A DNA stretch of 35,947 bases from Actinomycetes bacterium (GTDB taxonomy: Bacteria; Actinomycetota; Acidimicrobiia; Acidimicrobiales; RAAP-2). Below, in pieces: positions 1-7,575 of the stretch (positions within the stretch are counted from its first letter, which is position 1; each line of letters opens with the position of its first letter). A program made the translations under genes and the position numbers. The notes beneath the pieces were generated by a model that saw only the letters and a program-made list of their open reading frames with translations, searched no databases and was not told where the DNA came from. The stretch covers positions 1-35,947 of the forward strand of contig JAKADK010000024.1 of assembly GCA_021820665.1 (NCBI GenBank), written 5' to 3'.

Positions 1-125
1 GGCAGCTTTCTCAGCGGCCAGTTCAGGGGAGTCCGTGCCCCAGTTGGTGGATCTCTCTGGACGTGAGGCGACGCCCATCCCACCTGCGCGCTCCTCGCGC
101 TCAGTTGCCCGGTCTCATCTGGCTG

Positions 126-217
126 GGGTGGCCGGAATCAACCGGAACGGGTGGCCGGTTTCGGCCGGATTGGGTGGCCGGTTTCGGCCGGATTAGGTGG
201 CCGGTTTCGGCCGGATT
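126..217. repeat. Four 23-bp tandem repeats, possible IS21-like end
   Basis: Four head-to-tail 23-bp units lie at 126-148, 149-171, 172-194 and 195-217. Each has the core GGTGGCCGG followed by a CCGGA(A/T) element; units 2 and 3 are identical and unit 4 differs at one base. The array stops exactly where a PIN-domain reading frame resumes. Repeated subterminal copies of a terminal sequence are typical of IS21-family ends, so this may be the end of such an element, with its transposase genes outside the window. The repeat is seen directly; the IS assignment is inference. Confidence 0.7.
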
Positions 218-363
218 GCTTACACGAGCTCCGGAGCCTTGACGCGATCCACCTGGCAAGTGCGTTGTCGGTGAGGGCGGATCTGACCACCTTTGTCGTC
301 TACGACAGCCGGCTCCGCTTGGCCGCGGCGGAAGCAGACATCGACGTGGAGTCGCCCGCCTGA
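218..363 (+). pseudogene. 3' remnant of a VapC-like PIN-domain toxin gene
   Basis: The frame encodes the last ~47 residues of a PIN-domain ribonuclease: LRSLDAIHLASAL, then a TFVVYDSRL strand, then AAAEADI before the stop. This matches the C-terminal third of VapC toxins, where LDAIHLA(S/T)A and the 'YD.RL..AA' segment are characteristic. The first ~90 residues, including the first acidic catalytic residues, are replaced by the 23-bp tandem repeats. No start codon or ribosome binding site belongs to the fragment, and no VapB antitoxin is seen. The gene was probably truncated by insertion of a mobile element. Confidence 0.6.
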
Positions 364-507
364 TCCGGCTCCTGGCCGGCGAACCACGTCTGTTCCATGG
401 AGCTCGGCGGGAACGACCAACGCACCACGCGCAGAACCTTGCGTCGAACCGGATCTGGCCCACGCGAATGACGACTGGGTGTCAACAGGTTCGTGCAAGT
501 CGAATTT

Positions 508-560
508 GTGGGCGCTGGTTCCAACAATACGAACCGCTTCGCCGTGATCGCCGGCTCCGT
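508..560. repeat. Copy 1 of a diverged dispersed repeat
   Basis: This stretch shares an identical 15-mer, ACAATACGAACCGCT (524-538), with a second copy at 2281-2295, and the flanks on both sides are also recognisably similar over roughly 50 bp. The copies are in the same orientation about 1.76 kb apart and bracket the fic gene and the frameshifted small gene. The role is unknown; a mobile-element end or a duplicated regulatory region are possibilities. No gene is supported between 364 and 625 apart from this repeat. Confidence 0.45.
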
Positions 561-625
561 GATCGATCTCGACCGTGGGTGATCTTCGTCAGAGCCTGAG
601 GTCTCCTCGGCCAAGGGTGATCAGG

Positions 626-1675
626 CTATTCGTCGACTCGTACCCACTTCGTCCCCCGGCCTACACCGCTCGGACTGACAAGCCCCTCGTTCTTCAGCTC
701 TCGGAGCACGAGACGAACGGTCTGATCGCTCACTCCTGGTACTGCTCGCCTCACGTCGGCCATCTCGAAGGAGGCTCCGGCATGGTTCACCACGTAGTTC
801 CGCACCCGGTCCTGCTTGGTAGTTCCCGACCGGTGGTCGGCGGCACGCGCCGTGAACGCCTCGTACGCATCGGCGACCACGTCAACAAAGAAACTGAGCC
901 ATGGCCAGGGGTCGTGCGTACCTTCTTGCCAGCCGGCCGTCGATGCGCCAAGAGCACCGTAATAAGCGTCTCGCCGTTGGTAGATGACTCCCTCAAGGGA
1001 GACGTAACGCCCGACGCCGTAGCCGACCTGGGAGAGCAGATGCGTGCTGAGTAGGCGAGAGAGCCGCCCGTTGCCGTCGACGAAGGGGTGGATGGTGAGG
1101 AAATCGAGCGCAAGTAGCCCGACAAGAAGCACACGGTGGTGGCGTCCGGTCCCCTGCTCTACGCAGTATCGATCGACAAGCTCGGAGGTGAAGAAAGGCG
1201 TGTCGCGCTGCGAGGTCGGGACGAACCGAACACTCGAGGTCCCGTCCGCGTGTCGGTCCACGACGAGGTTGTCGACGGTCTTGAACTGCCCCCCTCCGCC
1301 ACCGGTTCGACCGAAGAGAAGTCGGTGGAGATGAAGGATGAGACCAACGGATAGATCGCCAGGGTCGTTCTGGAACAGGTAGTCGAGGGCATCGCGATAC
1401 CCGGCGAGCTCCTTCTCGTTGCGGACGCGGAGCCGCTGGTCGGCGCCGCGGACGATGCGTTCAGCTCGGGCCTGCTCGACGACGATGCCTTCGATCGCTG
1501 ACGAGGCGATCACCGACTCGACCCTCGCGGCATCGGCCAGTTCTTTCAGGAGCCCCGGGAGCTGGTCGGTATAGAGTGCCTCTGAGCCGCGTCCAGCGTC
1601 GACAACGCTCAGGCGCGTGACAACCCCCCCTGGTACCGTACCGATGAGGGTGTCGAGGTTTGCGAAGCTCCGCAT
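626..1675 (-). CDS. Fic family protein (AMPylase-type) with C-terminal winged helix
   Basis: The 349-aa protein has the full Fic catalytic motif HPFVDGNGRLSR at residues 196-207, with the general-base His196 and the phosphate-binding loop GNGR. An SAIEG segment at about 59-63 matches the (S/T)xxxE(G/N) inhibitory motif, so this is an N-terminally self-inhibited (class II) Fic protein. Such enzymes transfer AMP from ATP to a protein hydroxyl; the target here is unknown. Residues ~286-349 look like a winged helix-turn-helix and could bind DNA. The ATG start is preceded by GGAAG at 8 nt. A palindrome lies 22 nt upstream, suggesting autoregulation. It stands alone, with no Doc/Phd-type antitoxin partner. 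Confidence 0.9.
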   Translation of the reverse strand: MRSFANLDTLIGTVPGGVVTRLSVVDAGRGSEALYTDQLPGLLKELADAARVESVIASSAIEGIVVEQARAERIVRGADQRLRVRNEKELAGYRDALDYLFQNDPGDLSVGLILHLHRLLFGRTGGGGGQFKTVDNLVVDRHADGTSSVRFVPTSQRDTPFFTSELVDRYCVEQGTGRHHRVLLVGLLALDFLTIHPFVDGNGRLSRLLSTHLLSQVGYGVGRYVSLEGVIYQRRDAYYGALGASTAGWQEGTHDPWPWLSFFVDVVADAYEAFTARAADHRSGTTKQDRVRNYVVNHAGASFEMADVRRAVPGVSDQTVRLVLRELKNEGLVSPSGVGRGTKWVRVDE

Positions 1676-1696
1676 CTGCCAATCTTCCGTTAAACA

Positions 1697-1720
1697 TGCT
1701 AATCCACACTCAGATTAGCA
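1697..1720 (-). promoter_or_regulatory. Palindromic operator upstream of fic
   Basis: A perfect 8-bp inverted repeat, TGCTAATC, 8-bp spacer, GATTAGCA, lies 22 nt upstream of the fic start codon. It sits in the only AT-rich stretch nearby, where the promoter must be. Arm length, spacer and position fit a dimeric winged-helix regulator. The Fic protein's own C-terminal winged helix is the obvious candidate ligand, which is inference. Confidence 0.6.
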
Positions 1721-1881
1721 GTTTATTCGGTCCAGCGGTCTCCGGTGGTGGCTGTGCCTCCTGCAGCAACGATCTCCAGCGTAGACGGCAACCTGACCTC
1801 CACTTCAGACCGGACTCGGTCGCCGGATGGCTCCACGCCGCCTAGCGCGCCGGACGGGTCCGTGGGCGGGGGTACGTCGAG

Positions 1882-2171
1882 GTGAACGAAGAGGCCAGCG
1901 AGATCCTCGAAGAACTGCTCCAGCCGGAGCTCGACGACCTCACCCGGCGAGCCGCGCCGGGCCTCCACGACGGGCACGCCAGTTGGCACTCGGACTATTC
2001 CGCGGTCTCGCCCACTGCCAGCACAACGCCGAAGACGGCACGGTGCTTGCCTGCGTCGGCCCTGACGTCACCGACGATCTCGCCTGGTCTGTCCGCGACA
2101 CGCTCGTCGAAGCCGACGTCGACCTGCCAGACGACATGCTCAAGGACCCGTCGCCCGACTCAGAAGACTGA
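1882..2171 (+). pseudogene. Frameshifted small acidic protein gene
   Basis: A GTG start at 1882 opens a frame reading MNEEASEILEELLQPELDDL and continuing to about 2003, after which that frame becomes Ser/Thr/Pro-rich noise. The +2 frame from about 2006 then reads AHCQHNAEDGTVLACVG and on to PDDMLKDPSPDSED before a stop at 2171. Both halves are acidic and low in Arg, unlike random high-GC frames. Adding one base in GCGGTCTCG (2002-2010) would join them into a protein of about 96 aa. The gene is either inactivated by a 1-nt deletion or carries a sequencing error. I do not recognise the family. Confidence 0.4.
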
Positions 2172-2265
2172 TGCCAGACCAAGCTCCCATCTGGCACCGC
2201 TCCGGTTCGTAGGGCGTTAACAACGATCCGCGTTGTTGCTGGTCAGGGGTGCCAGTCTCCGTGTG

Positions 2266-2318
2266 TGGGCCTTGGGTCACACAATACGAACCGCTCCCCG
2301 ATCATCGAGGGTCCGGTC
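2266..2318. repeat. Copy 2 of the diverged dispersed repeat
   Basis: This is the partner of 508-560. The identical 15-mer lies at 2281-2295, preceded by TGTGGGC and followed by a diverged GATCATCG-type segment. Bases 2172-2420 contain nothing else I can support as a gene. Confidence 0.45.
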
Positions 2319-2420
2319 GTCGGCCTGAGGTGATGACGGCCGGCAGTTGCATCGATTCGACCTGTCGGTGGCTCCGCCCCGCCGTCGTTACATGCACCCC
2401 GTAGCCTTCGATCCTGGTCG

Positions 2421-2639
2421 ATGCTCAACTTTTGGGATGATTCCGGCTTGCCGTGGAGCTTCCTCGACGGGGCTACGGATCCGGCGCTCATCTGCGAAGG
2501 GGCCTGGCCGGTGGTCGGCGAGGGAACCGTGCGAGCAGTCGCCCAGGTGACAGAGGTCGAAGGCGATGTCGTTCGCGTCCGTCCCCTTCCCGGTACGGTA
2601 GACGAGCATCGTCACCTACTGTCTCACCGGGTTGCCTGA
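2421..2639 (+). CDS. Small hypothetical protein, 72 aa
   Basis: The ATG-initiated frame encodes an acidic protein beginning MLNFWDDSGLPWSFLDGATD and containing a Val-rich, beta-prone stretch (VRAVAQVTEVEGDVVRVRPLP). Balanced composition and low Arg/Ser content make it more likely coding than the overlapping frames. No clear Shine-Dalgarno sequence precedes it. There is no recognisable domain, and it lies alone between repeat copy 2 and the secreted-protein operon. Bases 2640-2866 hold no supported gene. Confidence 0.4.
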   Translation: MLNFWDDSGLPWSFLDGATDPALICEGAWPVVGEGTVRAVAQVTEVEGDVVRVRPLPGTVDEHRHLLSHRVA

Positions 2640-2866
2640 GGCGATACCGAGGCAGCTAGCTCGCCGCATGCGGTTCGCTCACGTTCCGATCGACGGCGTG
2701 AACGTGCACGTCAGCGACCCCGGTAGGCCGTTGGCACTCGTATTCGAACTTCGACGACGTGCGACTTCGGATCGCCCAGTCGCTCTCTGCCTGATGGATC
2801 CCGGGTGGCTCCAGGCGCGGCTCCGCATTGAGGATGCGCCGCCACCAGGTAAAGAGATCTCTCGTG

Positions 2867-4117
2867 CTACGCAGCCGATCCGAAGAATCCGGCATCCCCG
2901 AAGGAGAAAACCCCGCCGTCCGCGCCGACGAGCCAGTAGCCCTTGCTATCGGGGGTGAGCGTCATGCCGGTGATCGGTGCAGCCGGCGCAATCCCGAGGC
3001 CAGGGAGCGAGCCGTAGAACTTGGCACTCCCAAATGCGAACACCCCGCCGTCGGTGCCGACCTCCCAGAAGCCCTGGTCGTTAGGGGTGAGGGCGCCGCC
3101 TGCAAGTAGCGTGGGTAGAGAGGGCCCTGAGGCTCCAAGCGAGGGAGCGTCGCCAAAGGAGGCGACGCTCCCCGCAGCCTCGGCGAAAGCCACCACGTAC
3201 CCCCCACCGTCACGGGTCGGCAGCAACGCTGTCGCCCCGCCGCGACCGCCGCCGGTCGCCGATCCGAAGAAGTGGGCGTCCCCGAAGGCAAAGACCCCGC
3301 CGTCGGCACCGACTAGCCAGTAGCCCTTGCCGTCGGGGGTGCTCGCGATGCCGGTAATCACTCCGTATGGCTTGAGTTGGATACCCGGCAGTGAGCCGTA
3401 GAAGCCGGCGTCCCCGAAGGCGAAGACCCCGCCGTCGGCACCGACAAGCCAGTAGCCCTTGCCGTCGGGGGTGCTCGCGATGCCGGTAATCGGCGCTGCC
3501 GGGGTGATCCCGAGGCCAGGGAGCGAGCCGTAGAACCCCGCGTCTCCGTAGCTGAAGACCCCGCCGCCCGCTTGGGCCAACCAGTAACCGTTGCCCTCGG
3601 GAGTCGGGGCCATGCCCACGAAGCGTGAAGGCGGCGGGGTGGTGCTCGTGACGGTGAACGCCACGCTGAGCAGCGGCCCGAGTGGGTGGCAGGACTCGGG
3701 GGTTACGAAGTCCCAGGTACCGGTCGTCAAGTCTCCGGCTCGGCGCGTGGCAGCGCCTCCCACGTAGGGCGGGACAACAAAGGTTGCCGACCACGATCCG
3801 TCGGAGCCCGGCGCCTGTGCGACTCCTTCCTCAGGTCCGTACGGCGAAGGGCTCTCAAAGGTCACTCCGAAGGTGTTCTGGCTCGTGCAGCCCGGGCCGA
3901 AGACGCCTGAAAGGTGCACGACCGTACCGACAGGACCCGAGGTCGGGCTGACTGTGAGCGTGCCGGCCTGCTGGGCAGATGCAGGTGGCACTTCGATTCC
4001 TAGGCTCATCCCGATGGCGAGGAGAAGCGCCCACCCGCCCACCATCAACCGCCCGCTTCGACATCCGACCCACCACACACGCCGCCCTGCTGGCGCTGTC
4101 AGAGAGGCCCACCTCAT
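2867..4117 (-). CDS. Secreted protein with IPT-like domain and propeller-type repeats
   Basis: The 416-aa protein starts with an Arg-rich n-region, a hydrophobic core (GGWALLLAIGMSLGIE) and PPASAQQ, a probable signal peptide cleaved near residue 48. Residues ~50-160 begin LTVSPTSGPVGTVVHLSG, the opening of IPT/TIG-like immunoglobulin folds. Residues ~167-416 contain six ~42-residue repeats with the core GYWLVGADGGVFAFGDAGFY, one of them degenerate, a count compatible with a beta-propeller. Such repeats are found in many exported Acidimicrobiia proteins; their ligand is unknown. Its ATG overlaps the TGA of the upstream gene (ATGA, 4114-4117), so the two are co-translated. It probably acts at the cell surface or in the medium. 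Confidence 0.8.
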   Translation of the reverse strand: MRWASLTAPAGRRVWWVGCRSGRLMVGGWALLLAIGMSLGIEVPPASAQQAGTLTVSPTSGPVGTVVHLSGVFGPGCTSQNTFGVTFESPSPYGPEEGVAQAPGSDGSWSATFVVPPYVGGAATRRAGDLTTGTWDFVTPESCHPLGPLLSVAFTVTSTTPPPSRFVGMAPTPEGNGYWLAQAGGGVFSYGDAGFYGSLPGLGITPAAPITGIASTPDGKGYWLVGADGGVFAFGDAGFYGSLPGIQLKPYGVITGIASTPDGKGYWLVGADGGVFAFGDAHFFGSATGGGRGGATALLPTRDGGGYVVAFAEAAGSVASFGDAPSLGASGPSLPTLLAGGALTPNDQGFWEVGTDGGVFAFGSAKFYGSLPGLGIAPAAPITGMTLTPDSKGYWLVGADGGVFSFGDAGFFGSAA

Positions 4118-5547
4118 GGCTTGGCCACGTACCAGCCGAACTGCTGTTCATGTGCCCAGGCAGCTTCGGGGTCGCCGTAACCTCCACCGCAATAGCCCTG
4201 GTTGTCACATACGGAGGTGGGCGTCCCGATGTACCAGAAGCCCCACATGATCTGGGTCCACGCATTGTTCTGCCAGGCGTACGTGTATCCGGACTGAGGA
4301 GGGGGGCACGGCGGCACTCCCCCTCCGGTGTCGCACATTCTGCTCGCGGGGAGTGCCTGCGGGATACCGTAGGCACCAGAACTCGGGTTCTGAGCGTTCC
4401 ATTGCCACCCGCTCTCCTGATTCCAAAGTGGAAGCAGCCCGTCACACCACTGACCGCTCTGTCCGTTCGGGTTGGGACACGAGTAGGTCTCGCCACTGGT
4501 GAACACCTCGCCCCAGTCGCCCTGGGGCAGCATAAGGAAGCCGATCTGCTGGGCGTAGCTGCTCCCGAGCTCCGAGGAGACTGACGCGTTGCCCTCGAAG
4601 GGCAGGTTGAAGCTGAAGGTTCCGCCGTCGGCCCCAACCACGTCGTATCCGGCGGTGCCGTAGCCGCTGACCCCGTCGATCGGTCCCCACGGGATACCTA
4701 CCGCCGAGTTCACGCTGCCCTCGTACTGGGCAGTGCCGTAGGTATAGGTGTGACCCTCGCGGTCTACCATCCAAAAGCCGTTGGCGGCACCGGGCCAGTT
4801 CGCCGCCCCGATCGCGACGGCCGGATCGGTATAGATGTTGAAGCTACCTCCTGGGGCGGTCGATCCCGAGCCCGACGAAGTGAAAGTGTAGACGGTGCCA
4901 TCGGCGAGCAGCATGGCATACCCGTTGCCCCAGTTCGTCGCCGACACCACCTCGAGCGTGCTCACCCCGAGGCCGGGAAGAGAGCCGTAGAAGGGTACGT
5001 CACCATAGGCGAAGACCCCGCCGTCGGCGTCGATCTCCCAGTAGCCGCCACCATCGGGGCTCGAAACGATCGCAACCGTCTGGGGACCACCACTGCCGCC
5101 GCTGCCGTGGATCGAGCCGTAGAAGCCAGCATTCCCGAACGCGAACACCCCGCCGTCGGCACCCACCTCCCAGTACCCGCCGCCGCTCGGCGTGGCAGCC
5201 ATTCCCGCCATGGGGGCGGCGAGGCTTTGGCCACCCATGGAACCATAGAACGGGGCGTTGAAGGCGAACACCCCACCGTCGCTCGCTACCTCCCAGTAGC
5301 CGCTCCCACTCGTCGCGGGGTCCACGGCCACACCCACGACCGAGGCGTTGGAAGCAACCGAGTTTGGCGTGGGGCCCACGCCATAGCACAGCTGGCCGAC
5401 ACATCCTTGGGCCGACGATCCGTTGTCGACCACAGCAGCACCTGCCGCCTGTGGTACGCCAAGGTAGATGACAAGGAACGCGAGCACCGCACAGGCAGTG
5501 GCTACCCCACCGACCCTTCGGTTCCGCACTTGGAAACGAATGCTCAT
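4114..5547 (-). CDS. Secreted propeller-repeat protein with transglycosylase-like C-terminus
   Basis: The 477-aa protein has a signal peptide (hydrophobic ACAVLAFLVIYLGVPQAAGA, cleavage near residue 37). Residues ~60-350 carry repeats of the GYWEVGADGGVFAFGNAGFYGS type. The last ~110 residues contain LWNQESGWQWNAQNPSSGAY followed by GIPQALP and, near the end, AWAHEQQFGWY. This is the lysozyme-like fold of secreted actinobacterial transglycosylases and resuscitation-factor relatives, with the Glu of NQESGW as the expected catalytic acid. It should cleave peptidoglycan, with the propeller as a possible binding module. A GGGAG Shine-Dalgarno lies 6 nt before the ATG. It is first in an operon with the downstream propeller protein, which it overlaps by 4 nt. 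Confidence 0.8.
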   Translation of the reverse strand: MSIRFQVRNRRVGGVATACAVLAFLVIYLGVPQAAGAAVVDNGSSAQGCVGQLCYGVGPTPNSVASNASVVGVAVDPATSGSGYWEVASDGGVFAFNAPFYGSMGGQSLAAPMAGMAATPSGGGYWEVGADGGVFAFGNAGFYGSIHGSGGSGGPQTVAIVSSPDGGGYWEIDADGGVFAYGDVPFYGSLPGLGVSTLEVVSATNWGNGYAMLLADGTVYTFTSSGSGSTAPGGSFNIYTDPAVAIGAANWPGAANGFWMVDREGHTYTYGTAQYEGSVNSAVGIPWGPIDGVSGYGTAGYDVVGADGGTFSFNLPFEGNASVSSELGSSYAQQIGFLMLPQGDWGEVFTSGETYSCPNPNGQSGQWCDGLLPLWNQESGWQWNAQNPSSGAYGIPQALPASRMCDTGGGVPPCPPPQSGYTYAWQNNAWTQIMWGFWYIGTPTSVCDNQGYCGGGYGDPEAAWAHEQQFGWYVAKP

Positions 5548-5633
5548 CGCGACTCCCTTCTCGTGCTGGCTACATCTCCCGGTTGGACATCACAGGCGTG
5601 CTGCAATGAACGCTGCGTAGGTCCGGCAGCGCC

Positions 5634-5675
5634 TGTCAAGGCAACAATGAGTGCAATAGTCTGGATACGGAGACT
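5634..5675 (-). promoter_or_regulatory. Candidate promoter and palindrome before the secreted operon
   Basis: On the minus strand a consensus -35 TTGACA (5639-5634) lies about 90 nt before the operon's first start; no good -10 follows at 17 nt. Just upstream is an imperfect palindrome, AGTCT N8 AGACT (5658-5675). It loosely resembles the operator at 6653-6673, with a shared TCT, ATAC and AGA order. Confidence 0.3.
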
Positions 5676-5698
5676 CCTCATAGAGCAGGTGCTGCTGG

Positions 5699-5717
5699 CG
5701 CAATGCTCGCTATTGCG
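5699..5717 (-). terminator. Hairpin downstream of the cysteine-bearing secreted protein gene
   Basis: CGCAAT, GCTCGCT, ATTGCG is a perfect 6-bp inverted repeat with a 7-nt loop. It lies about 76 nt after the stop codon of the 5793-6614 gene. There is no U-run, so it may be a weak terminator or a binding site in the 245-bp intergenic region. Confidence 0.3.
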
Positions 5718-5792
5718 TCCTGGCTACAACTTGGATTGCCCAAGTCACTGTTACCAGCCGTACACCGCGCCGTATGTTCCACTTGGTTTCGA

Positions 5793-6614
5793 TCAGTAGT
5801 TACCGCAGACAGTGCCATAGGAGTACCAGGGGCCACTTGGTGGGTTGCTGTCCCACCACCACGTGGATGTCCAGGTTGCAGAGAAGTCGCGTGGTCCCCA
5901 GACGACTTCGTTGTATTGTCCGTAGGTAAGGGTGGACTCGCTTGCGTCGGCGATGTAGGCGCCTGTGGAGCACCCGGAGCCGCCGGGGTTGTCGCCGAGC
6001 TCTGTGTGTCCGGTGTTGCTTCCGCCGCTCATGTAGGTGTAAGCCGCGGCCATGTAGTTCGGGTTGCCGTTGACGGTGGCAGTGCCGACGCAGGCGACGC
6101 CGTCGGTGATGGCTCCGTAGTTGTAGTAGGTCATGTACGGGCAGTACGCGGCGGTCGCTGGGGTCGTCGAGGTCTGAGGGGCAGCGTTCGAGCTCGTGGT
6201 GCTCGCGGCGCTGGACATGCAGCTCCCGGTGAGCGACACGCTGTCGGTGGTGATGCCTGCTGGGATGGGGGTTCCACCGGTGGAGGTGGTTGCCACAATG
6301 CTCACCGAGGCGATGCTGCAACCCCTCTGGCGCAGTGCCGTGCGCCAGTTTGTGTTCTCGATCCCGGCGCGCTGCTCAGAAGCCCACTGCTGCCAAGTGC
6401 TCGTCGATGCCCCGGGAGGCGGCGGCGGGGGGATTGTCGCTGCGCTGGCCGCTGCGGCGGTGGCGCTGCTGGCGAAGAGCGCCACTGGGGCAGTAGCAAC
6501 CAAGAGAGCCACCGCTGCAGCAAGCAGCTTCTTTCGACCAACGCCGCCCTGGGGATCCTCAGACAAGGCTCTGGGGGCTCGCCACCAGTGTTCGTGCCCT
6601 TGGAGTTGCTGCAC
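5793..6614 (-). CDS. Secreted cysteine-bearing protein of unknown function
   Basis: The 273-aa protein starts at GTG 6614, chosen because a perfect AGGAGG (6626-6621) lies 6 nt upstream; the frame stays open further but lacks a better start. GRKKLLAAAVALLVATAPVA followed by an Ala-rich stretch is a signal peptide with cleavage near residue 50. The mature part has six cysteines (RGC, GSC, YC, VAC, SGC, VCGNY), possibly three disulphides, and a Tyr/Trp/Gly/Asn-rich second half with WTSTWWWDSNPPSGPWYSYG near the end. I recognise no family. It is transcribed divergently from a membrane protein and regulator across a shared operator, suggesting tight control of an exported product. Confidence 0.7.
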   Translation of the reverse strand: MQQLQGHEHWWRAPRALSEDPQGGVGRKKLLAAAVALLVATAPVALFASSATAAAASAATIPPPPPPGASTSTWQQWASEQRAGIENTNWRTALRQRGCSIASVSIVATTSTGGTPIPAGITTDSVSLTGSCMSSAASTTSSNAAPQTSTTPATAAYCPYMTYYNYGAITDGVACVGTATVNGNPNYMAAAYTYMSGGSNTGHTELGDNPGGSGCSTGAYIADASESTLTYGQYNEVVWGPRDFSATWTSTWWWDSNPPSGPWYSYGTVCGNY

Positions 6615-6652
6615 GGAGTACCTCCTGGTCGACATCTGCACCGGACTGTAGT

Positions 6653-6673
6653 GTACTCTACTATACAGAGTAC
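6653..6673. promoter_or_regulatory. 21-bp palindromic operator in the divergent intergenic region
   Basis: GTACTCT (6653-6659), a 7-bp spacer ACTATAC, and AGAGTAC (6667-6673) form a perfect 7-bp inverted repeat. It overlaps the minus-strand promoter and a possible plus-strand -10 (TACTAT, 6659-6664). A dimeric winged-helix repressor bound here could silence both directions. The regulator encoded at 7568-7975 is the likely ligand by proximity, which is inference. Confidence 0.6.
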
Positions 6674-6683
6674 TACTCGTCAA
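6655..6683 (-). promoter_or_regulatory. Promoter of the secreted protein gene
   Basis: On the minus strand TTGACG (6683-6678) and TAGAGT (6660-6655) are separated by 17 bp, giving a start site near 6648 and a ~34-nt leader that contains the AGGAGG. The operator occupies the spacer and most of the -10. Confidence 0.5.
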
Positions 6684-6726
6684 GATGCTCCTGTTATCGC
6701 AGAGCGTAGGGTACCCTGGAGGTTCG

Positions 6727-7575
6727 ATGGCGCGGCTCGGCCCAAGGTCCTTCGTGCAACGTGACACGTACCGGAGCGCACTGGTCCACGACGACCAGGT
6801 GGCAGCCGCCTTTGTCGCGCTCTTCGAGGTGCGACGCGTGTCGCGCCGGGTGCGAGCCCTGAGAGCCCAGGCGTGGGTGCCCCTGGTTGTGTTCGGCACC
6901 ACCCTGCTTGGCGGGGTTGCCGTCCTTGGTCGAGAGCCGCCCCGTGCTCTTCATGTTTACTGTGGCAGATTTGCCGCAGCGAACGTCGTGTGGGCACGGT
7001 GCGCTACGACAGGCGGCATTGCACCGCAAGTCGCGTCGGCAGCGAGCCGCTCGTCGCCGCACACGCTGACTCTCACCGGTGGGGTTCCCCTGGCGTTGTC
7101 CCTCGGCGACCACTGGTGGTACTGGAGCGCTGCTATGGGTGTCGCTTTGGCGATGCTGGGCGTGCTTCGGGCCCTGGCCAGGCCGTACGCACCCATGGCT
7201 CTGCGCTGGTATGCCGTGGCCTTGCTCAGCGCCCTGGTCAGCCAGCAAGCCGCGGTGCACGCCGGATGGACGACGACAAGCGCCGGGGTCTTCGCTGCCG
7301 GTAGCGGCCTTGCAGTTCTCGCCGCGCTAGATCGCTGTCGGGTCCTACTCGTTGCCGGCGGAGCCCTGCTCGGCGCATCCGCCTTGTTGCGAGTCCTCCC
7401 TGCGGTGTCCGCATCGCTTCCGTTGCCGACAACCCTCCCGCCAGCGTCCGCTGCGCAGCTGGCACTCGGGATTGGTCTGGTCGCGGCTGCCAGCGTGACC
7501 TGGTGGCGATCAGCTCCCCGAGAGCGGTGGCGGATTCGTCACCGTGACCTCACGCCCAGGGCTTGCGATGTATGA
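6727..7575 (+). CDS. Polytopic membrane protein of unknown function
   Basis: The 282-aa protein starts at ATG 6727 with GGAGG 4 nt upstream. After a soluble, Arg-rich N-terminus (~45 residues) there are about six or seven hydrophobic segments, including WVPLVVFGTTLLGGVAVL, WSAAMGVALAMLGVLRALA, WYAVALLSALVSQQAAV and LLVAGGALLGASALLRVLPA. No catalytic motif or family signature is visible. The stop overlaps the start of the downstream regulator gene by 8 nt, so the two are an operon. Divergence from a secreted protein suggests a role linked to its export, sensing or immunity, but nothing in the sequence proves that. Confidence 0.7.
   Translation: MARLGPRSFVQRDTYRSALVHDDQVAAAFVALFEVRRVSRRVRALRAQAWVPLVVFGTTLLGGVAVLGREPPRALHVYCGRFAAANVVWARCATTGGIAPQVASAASRSSPHTLTLTGGVPLALSLGDHWWYWSAAMGVALAMLGVLRALARPYAPMALRWYAVALLSALVSQQAAVHAGWTTTSAGVFAAGSGLAVLAALDRCRVLLVAGGALLGASALLRVLPAVSASLPLPTTLPPASAAQLALGIGLVAAASVTWWRSAPRERWRIRHRDLTPRACDV

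Noticed and set aside
575-1054. A plus-strand 159-codon frame overlapping fic
   Set aside because: It lies antisense to the conserved Fic C-terminus and has no motif of its own.
2632-2958. A plus-strand 108-codon frame and a possible transposase tail (YSNFDDVRLRIAQSLSA) in another frame
   Set aside because: The first frame becomes Arg/Pro-rich and overlaps the secreted protein gene; the second is too short to assign to a family.
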